A stretch of DNA of 64,000 bases from Medicago truncatula (Eukaryota; Streptophyta; Magnoliopsida; Fabales; Fabaceae). Shown piece after piece: positions 22,816-32,888 of the stretch. Each line of letters starts with the position of its first letter. Positions within the stretch are counted from its first letter, which is position 1. The position numbers were made by a program, and so were the translations under genes. Location of the stretch: NCBI RefSeq assembly GCF_003473485.1, contig NC_053045.1, positions 63,799,994 through 63,863,993 of the forward strand. The letters are read 5' to 3'. The notes under the pieces are model-generated. The model made no database searches. It worked only from the letters and a program-made list of their open reading frames with translations, and had not been told where the DNA came from.

Positions 22816-23895
22816 TCATCCTTCATGTAGAGAGTGACCACGTTGAACATATATATTCTTTACGAATTGAACAAAGACAATAGATTCTGTTCTTGCCTTC
22901 TCAAACACACCACACCTAACAAGAGCCGGCACAAAGAGGCATATTCCAGTAGACACCACAAAAACCATTGTAAGTATACAAGACACAACCCTTGGCAATA
23001 ATTCACGTTTTGGTTCAAATACCTTCTTATACGCAATTTGAAGAGCCAAACACACCCCATGGATGAAGAAAAAGCACATTGAATCCCAACATGGTTCCCA
23101 AGCTTCCCATGTATCCTTCTTTTCACGTTTTATGTAATAAAATATTAGCTCATGCATCAAACCTGACACTGTAAAAGTTGCCACCACGGCAGGGAGTGGA
23201 GCCCATTTTCTTCCGATGAAATGGCTAGAAGCATTCACCATTGGTTTGTATACGGTAGGGTGTAGGATACGCGTGACCATGATGTTCCACCTTCTTCCCC
23301 AAAAGTCTTGCACTGATGTGCTTAAGTATGGTTTATTGAAAGGTTGCTCCAACTCTACATGAAGAAGTTTGCTAGATAATGTACTAATCAATACAAGAAA
23401 TATTTCTAATCCCGCATAGAGGTGGAGAGTGTATAAGATCATCAAATTTATTGGATGAAAATTTTCTTTCTTATCATATAGATGAATAAAAAAATAAGAG
23501 AAAAGGAAAATGATTACTAACTTACTAGGACAATTTATAGGTACAACTTTTATTTTAGTTTGGTTTGCATGGTTTGCTAACTTGATGGGAAATGAGGCAA
23601 TTAGGAGAAAGTGAGAGAGAGAGAGTGGAGGGTTGGATGAGAGGGGGCCTTTGGAGAATGCAAAGAGGAAGAGTTTGAAGGTGGAAAGCCAAGAAAGGAG
23701 GAATGAAGAAGGGCCTACAAGATGGACGATGGTGAGTCTCATAGGGAGAAGGAGGAGGATTATTATGGGTGGAATTAGGGTTACAAATCTTACCTTACCT
23801 TTGGGAATCAACTTCCCTATTGTGTAGCTGTAGCAAAATAATATTGTTGCTACACTCCATACCATTATGAAGTTGTTGATTTCTCCTTCTATCAT
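22816..23895 (-). CDS. Wax synthase-like long-chain-alcohol O-fatty-acyltransferase (MBOAT)
   Basis: A single uninterrupted exon of 359 aa starting at 23895 (MIEGEINNFIMVWSVATILF), the usual start and length of plant wax synthases. The open frame extends 63 codons further upstream, but that part is unlike the family and lies in the promoter. These enzymes esterify fatty alcohols with acyl-CoA in the ER to make wax esters. Repeated hydrophobic segments give a multi-pass membrane protein. The family signature DFWGRRWN is at residues 197-204, and the MBOAT catalytic His is H248 in VSGLMHELIFYY. The C-terminus (to 359) includes further membrane segments. No defects are seen. Member of a duplicated unit with importin copy 2; a decayed paralogue lies at 31.4 kb. 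Confidence 0.92.
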   Translation of the reverse strand: MIEGEINNFIMVWSVATILFCYSYTIGKLIPKGKVRFVTLIPPIIILLLLPMRLTIVHLVGPSSFLLSWLSTFKLFLFAFSKGPLSSNPPLSLSHFLLIASFPIKLANHANQTKIKVVPINCPSKLVIIFLFSYFFIHLYDKKENFHPINLMILYTLHLYAGLEIFLVLISTLSSKLLHVELEQPFNKPYLSTSVQDFWGRRWNIMVTRILHPTVYKPMVNASSHFIGRKWAPLPAVVATFTVSGLMHELIFYYIKREKKDTWEAWEPCWDSMCFFFIHGVCLALQIAYKKVFEPKRELLPRVVSCILTMVFVVSTGICLFVPALVRCGVFEKARTESIVFVQFVKNIYVQRGHSLHEG

Positions 23896-25530
23896 CTTAA
23901 ATTTTTTATGATGTGTGAAAAATATCAAACACACTCTCGTATATATTGACCAATTTAAATCCACTATAAGATTAATTTTTAAGTTAACGATCGTTAGACT
24001 ATATCTTCCAAATGTGCGACTCCATGAATTGAACCTAGATTGTTTTTCTAAGTAAAGTGATGTTGCCAACTCTACCATCATCATATTGGTGACGTGATCT
24101 TAATTAGTTTTTAATATGGTTCTTTTGCTTGCTTGAAACAAAAATGAAATAAGGGTTTTAAGTTATTAATGGCAAATATTAGTTGTTGCTTACTCTTTCA
24201 TCGTTAAACTGCAATATTTTAAGTTTTTTTCCCTCAAAACTTTTATTGAACTACATTTATATACATTTTTATTGGTGACGTGATCTGCATTTATATACAT
24301 TTATATACATCTTTAATATGGTGACGTACCTGATCTACATTTATGTACATTTTTATTGGTTTTCAATGTGTACTTTAAAGAATATTATTTGAGTTATTGT
24401 TTGATATTAAAAAAAGATTTGATGTATTGAATACAAAAAATTACATACTTAAATATAATAAATTTATTAATGTTAATTTTATAAAATATTTGAACTTATT
24501 CAAGAAAATTATTCAAATAACTTATATATTAAAAAAAAATTAACAAGCAAAAATGGATTATAACTTATATATTAAATTATTTAACTTAATTATTAATCCT
24601 TCTCTTTCTAATTATAAGCAATATTCATTGGCAAACAATTGTCCTAAATATAAGATCTCTTTCAAATTAATAGGTTGCACTGTGTTTTTTTTTTTTTAAA
24701 TCGCCGCAATATCAAACAAACACATTTACCATTAATATGGTTGATGATGAACCAATCTAATTCGAACATAATTTAAAACTCGAATCAACAATTAATTTGT
24801 TGAACTTGGTTTATAAACTAGTTACACTTGAGTTGAAAACTAAGTTAACTGAATTTGACATATATATAATTCAACTAGTTTGATTTAAAGTGTTTGTGGT
24901 TGGATATGTAATTTTTTTTAAATTTTTTTTTTCTTCATATTTATACAGGTTTGATATTTATATTAGGTTCTATCTATTTATATACCGTATGCTTTGCAAC
25001 AATTTTTATACACCTTATGCTTGTACCAAATTCAAGTCAAGTTTTAAGCTTAGTCAATTCTTATCGAGTTGATTTGGGTTGAAATGAGTTTGACTCGACT
25101 ATTTTTCCGCCCAACCTATTACTTTAAATATTGCAAAGTGAAAAATAATAGATTTGTTGTGTATGTGACATCAATTACTCTTCTAACTAACATGTTGTCT
25201 TTTTCATACAATTTTGTAAGATAATTTTTACGTACATTTTCAATATTGTTGATTGTTTTTTCTGTATTTACTAGCTATTTTGCTATAAAGGTATACCCAT
25301 TTTACATGGCATAAATCAAGATGTAAAAAACATAACATAAAAATTGGGGTGAAGCGTTGTTTTTTCGAGTAAAAGGAAAAAGAAATAAAGTTGCAAAGAT
25401 CTAAAATGTTTCGCATTTATCTTTTAATGGTTAGGTTCTTACTTGAGTCACCGGAGAGTACCAATCCGTATACTTCTACTGCGATTTGGCCAGTCTTTTT
25501 CATTTTTTTTTATAGGATTTTGCCATACCA
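23896..25530. other. Wax synthase upstream region and AT-rich spacer
   Basis: The first 200 bp (about 23960-24115) are homologous to 32285-32460 upstream of the wax synthase remnant, marking the duplication. At 24090-24370 a GGTGACGT(ACC)TGATCTACATTTATATACAT-like unit recurs imperfectly three times, starting from the TTGGTGACGTGATC next to the gene. No other gene is seen. Confidence 0.5.
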
Positions 25531-25661
25531 TTTTTTTTGTCAGGTAATCTAGTGGCTAGAATTCATCTTATAAGGTGAATAAGTAGGGTGTCCGGGATTT
25601 GAACTCCGGCCCCTGCATATAATAATGTATTGTCCAACCAACTGAGTTATGCTCACGGGAC
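25531..25661 (-). mobile_element. tRNA-derived SINE
   Basis: On the minus strand the order is: GTCCCGTGAGCATAACTCAG TTGG (pol III A-box-like), then CCGGAGTTCAAATCCCGG (B-box-like), a body ending CTAGATTACCTGAC and a short A-run tail. It does not fold as a full tRNA, so it is a SINE rather than a tRNA gene. The same family recurs at 46.57 and 61.48 kb. Confidence 0.75.
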
Positions 25662-26567
25662 TACCACTTTAATATACAACGGTACAAGTATATCTTGGCG
25701 ATCCTCTCAAAAAAAGAAAAAAAAGTAATAAATTGTTTAAAGTATATGAAATTTGTTGATTAAGTTTTAAAGTATATAAAAATAATGAGCGTTTGATATG
25801 GATCTGGTCTAGTTGTGATTCTTGTTATTTTTAATAAATTGTAATAAAATATTTAATCTATTTTTTATTTTTTATTATTGTAAAAATATTTTTTGTACTA
25901 AAAATAGTAAAAGTGCATCTTTAGAGATGGACTCATAAAAACATGTAAATTTAGTCACTAAAATCTTAATAGTTGAAATTAAATTGACTAATTTGTACTA
26001 TCTCCGTATTATATACATATAACATAGATATTTTGCCGTGTATGCTATTAATTTAGGTGTCGTGAATTTGTTCGCAGATCCACCGTTTACGTTTTTAGCT
26101 ATGTTGATCATGTTATTGCATCTAATGTATTCTATCAATTTATATTTAGTTGTCCATTCATGTGAGAGATTGACATGCGATAGCTTAATGAGATCCAATA
26201 AATCACTGATCTATTTGTTGTGTTTATCTATCATAAATTAACAATAAGTTAGGCTAAGTAAATAAAGATGTATTGAACTCTATTTGTTGTATCGTTTTTA
26301 TTTTTTATTTTTTATACAATCAAAATAATAAATGTTTTTTTTTGCAAATGTCTGCAGTGTTTTTGCAAAAGCTGCTTAAGAGACTTAGCATCTTTTATAT
26401 GTAAAATAAGATAATATCATCCTTTAAAGAATAATAATTTGCAACATTATACATGATAAAACCCTAAAAAATACACAAAACAAGAAAATACGTAACAATT
26501 TTTTCGGCTTCAAAAAGCTGCTCAAAAAATTTAACATCTTGTATATATAAGATAAGATGATGATATT
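25662..26567. other. 3' flank of importin copy 2
   Basis: No gene. Short open frames on both strands at 25998-26241 overlap each other and show no family features. A degenerate direct repeat (GCTGCTTAAGAGACTTAGCA at about 26370 and GCTGCTCAAAAAATTTAACA at about 26516) precedes the gene end. Confidence 0.4.
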
Positions 26568-29504
26568 TTAGGGTTTTAAACCAAAAAAGGCGCGTTTAGT
26601 GAGCCGGGACGCGGACCCAATTGGAGAAAATATATGTGAGAAATCCAAGATCGGAATCGGAAGATTCACATGATTCCACCACTCCCACGATTTTTCAAGG
26701 CGATCTAGGCCACTCCCACCAAAATATGATTCCAGTCGTACACGAGCACGCCAAGGGGTGGCAAGACTGTAGTAGTGTACGATCTTACGTTTCAAATTGG
26801 GATCTAGTTTACGATGACCTAGAGGTAGTGTCTCATCAACATCTTCCAACCAATATGTCTCAAGAATTTTAACAGCCTTCTCATAAATTTCATTGTTGTC
26901 ATGACTCTGCAAGTTTTCGATCTTTTCCAATCCCTCAACATCATCTATCATCTGAGCATACAAGTTGACATCTCCCGTGTTACAAAAGCTTTTCTCCGCT
27001 TCTCCAACCTTTAGAAAATTCTCAAGACCATCTAAACAGACAGAAACAATTTTTGGATCAGGGCAAACAAGCAAATCACACAGAGGCTTAATGCAACCAT
27101 GGCTCACCAAGTACCTTGCAATAACAGCAACATTGGGAAATTTAATATGTAAACTCTCAATAATAGTATAAAGCAGAGCCAAAAAATAACCGTTAAAAAT
27201 AACTTCACATACTTGATTTGCTCATGAGTACCATCAGATGTAGCATTACGGAGTGCCCATGCAGCTTCTTTTTTAATCGCAAGCTCGGCATTTTGAAGAA
27301 GATTGACTAGGGGAGCAATCAGACCAGCTTTGATAACAGCCTGCATTATACATAAAAGGTTGAGTTCACAACGCTTTTTCGGTAAATAAGGCAACTAAAA
27401 ATCACATACTTAGCACTTGGCAGTAAAATGCAAGCAAAACTAAGACCCAACCTAAAACAGAAAATATAATATCAATAGTCAAGCACCACAATACATCCCC
27501 TTCAATGATGTATTTACTACAAAATGGAAAATAAAGGTATACATCACCATCCAACTATTACTCTGATTGGTGTGTAACCTGATAACTAAATATATCATCA
27601 ACAAGACTATAAGTTAATATTGCACCACATCTCCATGTTAAACAACATGTAGCTTCAATTTATATGCATCTAACTTGAAGAAAAGCATAAGCAATACAGA
27701 AACTAACATTGCACATTATTATACATGATCGATATGTAACATTATTTGAGTATAAAAAAGATGGGATTTATTAGCTTACTTGTATCCGCTCCCTGTTTCC
27801 AACTACAATGTTTGATATAATCCAGCAAGCGTCCTTCTTAATACTTTCCTTGTGGTTTTGGATCAACAGGCTCAAAAGGAATGGGAGTAAACCATGATTG
27901 ATAATAGCCTGACAAATAGAGTCCTACCAAATCAAGTAATTCTCACAGGTGACACATATTGAGATGACAAAAAGACAAGGGGTGAGAAGAGACTAGATTC
28001 ATAATAATAAATTGTGGTGAATCAGCTGCAGTGACTGGCAAGTATAACTATTCGTTCTGCCCAAGACAAAAATCCCCCCACCCCCACAAAAAACCAAATT
28101 GATTCCTAGGTTAATATTTCTAAAATTGTCAATTAAGCTTCAACAATCGCATACTATATCTTTTAGGTGTTTCCTAAGTTCCGGTTATAATATTTCAAAT
28201 TTTAATTTGATTTCCAAAATAACTAACACAACACTAATTCAGTCTTTACTCAATAAAAGTTAAATTTAATTAGAAATAGTTAGGTAGTAACTAATTCTAA
28301 CAATTGACAATCCATTATGACATTACCTGAGTCTGCATATCATCCACTTTTATAAAATTTCCCACCGTTTGAAGTGCAGGAGTCAACACTGAAGGAGACG
28401 GGCGCCTTCAAAACATGCGCGTAGATTTAGAGCCAAAATAATCAACAATTGCAACAGAAAATTGGTTGACCAGGGATATAAGATTTGGTACTTACAAAAG
28501 GAGCTCTACTAGTCTATCACATATGCCAGCCTCGATTACCGCTTGGATTTCGTCATTTGAACCATATTTAGAAAGATATGAGAGTGCCCAGCATGCTTCT
28601 GTCACGACTTCTTCATCATTGGAAAAAATCAAACGCCTGAGGGTAGGAAGTGCTTGCCTCACCTATCCATCAAAATTCAAGTATTAATAAACCAAATAAA
28701 TTCTTCTTACATATTCAGTTTTAATTTAACAAACACAACAACTACCTGCTCAAATGGGGGTGGTGGTTTTCCTCTGCAAAAGTTTGACAGGGCCAACGTA
28801 GCAATTCTCAGCATAGAAAGCTTTGCTTGCTCATTCAACTGGGATAACAGCGGGATCAACGCACCATGACTGAGAACAAGATCACGACAACTAGGGGAAT
28901 CACCGGCAACATTTCCCAATGTCCACGCAGCCTACAATTTCAGAGTTTTATTGTTCAGCAAAAAAACAAACAGGGACAATCCTACTTCTACTGGTATTGC
29001 ATTTTAGTATAATAAATATACCTGCTCTCGAACATCATCGCTAGGTGAACTAAGTAGCTTGACAAGTATTGGTACAGCCCCGTGATCAATGACCACCTTA
29101 GTGTTCACAGAAGTTCCACCTGCTACGTTCGTGAGTATCCAAGCAGCTTCATACTAAACAAGCAGCTTCATACTAAACAAATGAAGTTGCAAAAACAACC
29201 AATCAAAACAACAAAATTTCAAGTACATAAATTTAGAAAAGATAGACTAGTTAGAAACAAACCTGAAGTTGAGGAAAATCGTCCCTAAATAGAAATTCAA
29301 CAAAACGAGGAACAACGCCAGATTGAATAACATGATCAATCTGAGGGTTATGTACTACAGAACAAAACAAACAGCAGTTAGAATGAAAGCAACATAGTAA
29401 TGCATTAAAAACATGAAAGAAAATCAATAATTACTTGTGGAGATAAGCTTTCGAAAGTGGGTAGTTGCTTCCAACTGTTGGCTGTTATCATCCGACCAGA
29501 CCAT
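26568..29504 (-). CDS. Importin-alpha-like copy 2, lacking the IBB domain
   Basis: Nine exons join in frame: 29435-29504, 29263-29354, 29022-29153, 28746-28931, 28496-28662, 28327-28405, 27780-27908, 27213-27340, 26568-27114; 509 aa if translation starts at 29504 ([17 protein letters not shown]). The protein is an array of ARM repeats as in importin alpha, the nuclear-import adaptor that binds NLS cargo. The IBB domain is absent. The exon-1 remnant (IVDKKTKK, near 29550) survives without an ATG, and most of intron 1 plus the LESLP codons are deleted. ARM2, 3, 7 and 8 keep the Trp/Asn cargo-binding pairs, but ARM4 reads ATLALSN (Trp lost). The C-terminus after [14 protein letters not shown] is a new tail of about 85 residues ending AFFGLKP. 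A 19-bp duplication at the exon-3 acceptor creates two candidate splice sites. Expressed function is uncertain. Confidence 0.8.
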
Positions 29505-31399
29505 AGCAACTATTGCAGAGATGGTGATCGATGGTTACCTTTTTTGTCTTTTTGTCGACAATGGAGGAAAATGAAGAGACTGTTGAGGTTAAAGGCCATC
29601 AAGATAGGGATATGCGGTAACAAATTAAGGTGAAAACCATGATTTAGGAATTGATGATATGCGTAACCGTAAATTACCACCGAGAATTAAGGAACTTTGA
29701 GATAAGGACAGTACTACTCTTACCCATCGACAGAGGTTGCGGTCACCCGCATAGATTCAGAAATGGTTTTTATGAGTTATACTCTAAAATTCTTTAATGG
29801 TTTTCAGTACCCTTACATAAATTCCAACTCAATTATGCCAAAATCATTTTTCCATGAAAATTGTTTTTGTGAGCTGTTCTCCAAAATCATTTCTGAATTT
29901 ATGCAAGGTGCATAAAGATTTCTTTATGCACCATAACCCGCACCCCTCTCAAGGTAAAAATTCATTTAAATTTTGTTGTACCTTAAACTAAGATTATATT
30001 TGTTTGGTAACATAAATAAGCTAGCTTATAGCTTGTTGGACTAGCTTATAAACTTGTTTTGATGAAATGAGATGTGATTGAAAAAAAACTTTACTCACTA
30101 GCTTATAGCGTTTTTTAATAAGCTAATTCAAGTAACTTTTTAGTTTATAGCTTATAACTTTTTATACTTTCTTTCAATTTTAACCTTTTCTTAAATTTAT
30201 TTTATTTTATTATAATAAAAAAAAACTACCCACTATCTTATTAAACCAACCACGTTTACCATGTTGTAAAAAAATATTAAGGTATGGCTTTTTAAATTTT
30301 CTTGTCCACTTTTTTTTTTTTTTTTTTACTTTGCTCATAATTCATATAATATATAATTTTATATAAAATTTATATAATAAATAGTGAAGCAAGTTTAGAT
30401 AAATGAAATTCATAAAAATAAAATAAAAATTGTTAAATAAAAAAAGTTATTTGAATTCATAAATACATTTATCATTTTGGAGATGAAAATAATTTGAAAT
30501 ATATTTAAATATTTAAAAATAAATGCGCTAAGTAATAAAAATAATATATATGATATTAAAAAAAAATACAAGCATGTCCTTTTATGTCATTTTATATTTA
30601 TAGTCATTTCAAAAGTTAATTTTACCAAAGACTTTTAATTTTAATAAGCTAACTTTTCAACAATCAAGTAACTTATAGCTATTTTTTAGCAAACACACCC
30701 TAACTACTTCTACTTATATTCGAGGAAATCTATATACAGCACTTGAAAATCTAGATGCGTAGTAGTTGGAATAAATTAAAATAACCACAATTTTTGTTTG
30801 AAAATAATTTAAAAGGATAGTATGTCTTTCCTTTCATCATTCATTACGTATATCAATTAAAAATATGTGTTAGCTTGAAAGAAGCCGACAATATTGCTAT
30901 AGAGGTGGTCATAAATCAAATCATTATTGAATTTGTTTGTAAAAAGTTGTTTAAGGAATGAAAATTTTGAGAATTTGTTAGTTTGTAAAATTTCATATAG
31001 ACTCAATCGTACTATTCATCATTTTTCTTAGATTATTGAGTCCAACTACAAGAGGTGTATATTGCTAAATTGTTCTTTCTAAATTTTGAATCATATCTTG
31101 ACATTTTCATTGTTAACAAAACTCTTTGTGTAGTTATTAGCGAAACTGATTGTGTCAAAATAAAACATAAAAATATATCAAACATATAATAAATTTTTTG
31201 AGTAGTTAAACATATATTATTTGGAATAGCTAGCTCTAAATATTAAATACACTAAATTATTCAAACAAAATGATATTTTTCGAGTAGCAAAAGCTACCCC
31301 ATCATTGTTCATGGCTCTACCCCTTACAGTTATCAAACATATATTTTTTTAAATCATATAAATTTGTAATCCATAAGCTATGAGCTCAAAAATGTGTTT
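29505..31399. other. Spacer between importin copy 2 and the wax synthase remnant
   Basis: Holds the importin copy 2 leader, including the remnant of the lost IBB exon at about 29540-29565. From about 29990 to 30705 the ends (TTTGTTTGGTAACATAAATA and, inverted, GTGTGTTTGCTAAAAAATAG) and many AGCTTATAGCTTATAA motifs suggest a degenerate hAT-like MITE. No gene is seen. Confidence 0.4.
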
Positions 31400-31892
31400 T
31401 GTCAAACAGACCAATTCTTTATGAAGTGTAGTATGGCAATATATTCTGTTCTTATCTTCACAAACAAGCCACACCTAACAAGAGCCGGCACAAAGTGGCA
31501 AATTCCAGTTGACACTGTGAACGCCATTGTAAGTATACAAGACACAACCCTTGGCAATAATTCACCTTTCGGTTTGAATACCTTCTTATATTCAATTTGA
31601 AGAGCCAAACACACCCCCATGGATGAAGAAGAAGCACATTGAATCCCAATATGGCTCCCAAGCCTCCCATGTGTCGACCTTCTCCCGATTTATGTGATAA
31701 AACATCATTTCATGCATCAACGCCGACACCCCAAAAGTTACCATCACAGCCGGAAGTGGTGCCCATTTTCTACCTATGACGTACGTAGCTAGAGACCTTC
31801 ACCATTGGTTCATATACAGTGGGATGTATGTATGATACCTGTGACCATCAAGTTCCACCTTCTTCCCCAGAAGTCTTGCAATGATGTGCTTT
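31400..31892 (-). pseudogene. Wax synthase remnant (3' part only)
   Basis: Homologous to residues of about 195 to 345 of the intact wax synthase at 22.8-23.9 kb. One frame gives GVCLALQIEYKKVFKPKGEL, LPRVVSCILTMAFTVSTGIC and HFVPALVRCG; adjoining frames hold the catalytic-region equivalent (GVSALMHEMMFYHI-like) and the RRWN motif region. The N-terminal half is missing and the rest has frame changes. Sequence to its right (32285-32460) matches the 5' flank of the intact gene, so an internal deletion with insertion of unrelated DNA is likely. Confidence 0.85.
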
Positions 31893-32888
31893 GATATGTA
31901 AATCTATATTATAACCGTTTAATAAAAAAAATTATCCAATACTTACTAATTTATACTAATAGGAGAGTGAGTGTTAGAAAGTATTACTATTAGTAACATT
32001 TCTCTGATAAAAATAGATAATTTTATCATATTTTTTTACGGTTTTTAGATCAAACCTACATGTGAAAGGCTGGTGGCTCATCCCCAACAAATGGTCAACA
32101 AACTTAAATGATGTAGTTGGAAAACTTATGATAGATAAATCACTTGGTTTGTTTTATTTCCCTCGATGGAAAAACTTATGAGTTATGAGAAAATCATAAA
32201 TAGAGAGAATCATAACTTCTCGATAGAAGCCCTTCATTCTCCGGTGGTATCCTAAGGTATTTCTACGATTTTGACCATTTGAATTCTTTATAAGATTAAT
32301 TTTTAAGTTGGTAGTTGATCATCTGATTTTTTTACTTGAGTTGGACTATACCTTCATAATATGTGAACCTAAATTAGTTTACTAAAGTGAAGTGATGTTG
32401 CCAAGTGCCAACTCTACCAACATTATATGGTGACTTGGTTTGGTTTGGTTTTTAATATGATAATATCATATCATGTTAATCCCGAAACTTTTCATGGACA
32501 CTAAAGCTACACAACACATATGAAAAGTTAGGTAAAATTCTTTAGGAAAAATATCTTAATTTAATCATAATCATAATCATAATTGACGCAAGTCCCACTG
32601 TACTAACAAACAGTGAAGAAGAGAACTTTGTTCTCTTGAATCCAAAATAGAGTAAAATTGCAAAACAAAGCACGGTGAGAAAGAGAGTTTGTATGCATAA
32701 AGTCACACACAATAGTGATGTCCTCTTGTATCCGAAACAAAGCAGAACACTACGTGAGAGAAGGAGTTCTTACACAGAAAATTGGACGGTTATTCACAAA
32801 TAACTAGAATTAATGGTTATAACAAACCATCACAGAAAATGAGGTGTTTAAAACGCAAAAACATGTTTGAGAAACCCAATAACGGAGC
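31893..32888. other. Spacer with duplicated wax synthase 5' flank
   Basis: 32285-32460 matches 23960-24115 (for example ATAAGATTAATTTTTAAGTT and GTGATGTTGCCAA). The rest shows no gene. An AACACTACGTGAGAGAAGGAG / AGTGAAGAAGAGAACTTTGTT pair near 32610-32770 is a loose direct repeat. Confidence 0.45.

Noticed and set aside
23896-24084. N-terminal extension of the wax synthase frame to 422 residues
   Set aside because: The extra 63 residues are unlike the family, while MIEGEINNFI at 23895 is the normal start. The extension lies in duplicated promoter DNA.
25545-25661. Possible tRNA gene (TTCAAATCC box)
   Set aside because: No acceptor stem or full cloverleaf; body and A-tail match a SINE and related copies exist in the window.
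25998-26241. Overlapping open frames of 66-67 codons on both strands
   Set aside because: No family features, and mutual overlap of random-looking frames in AT-rich DNA.
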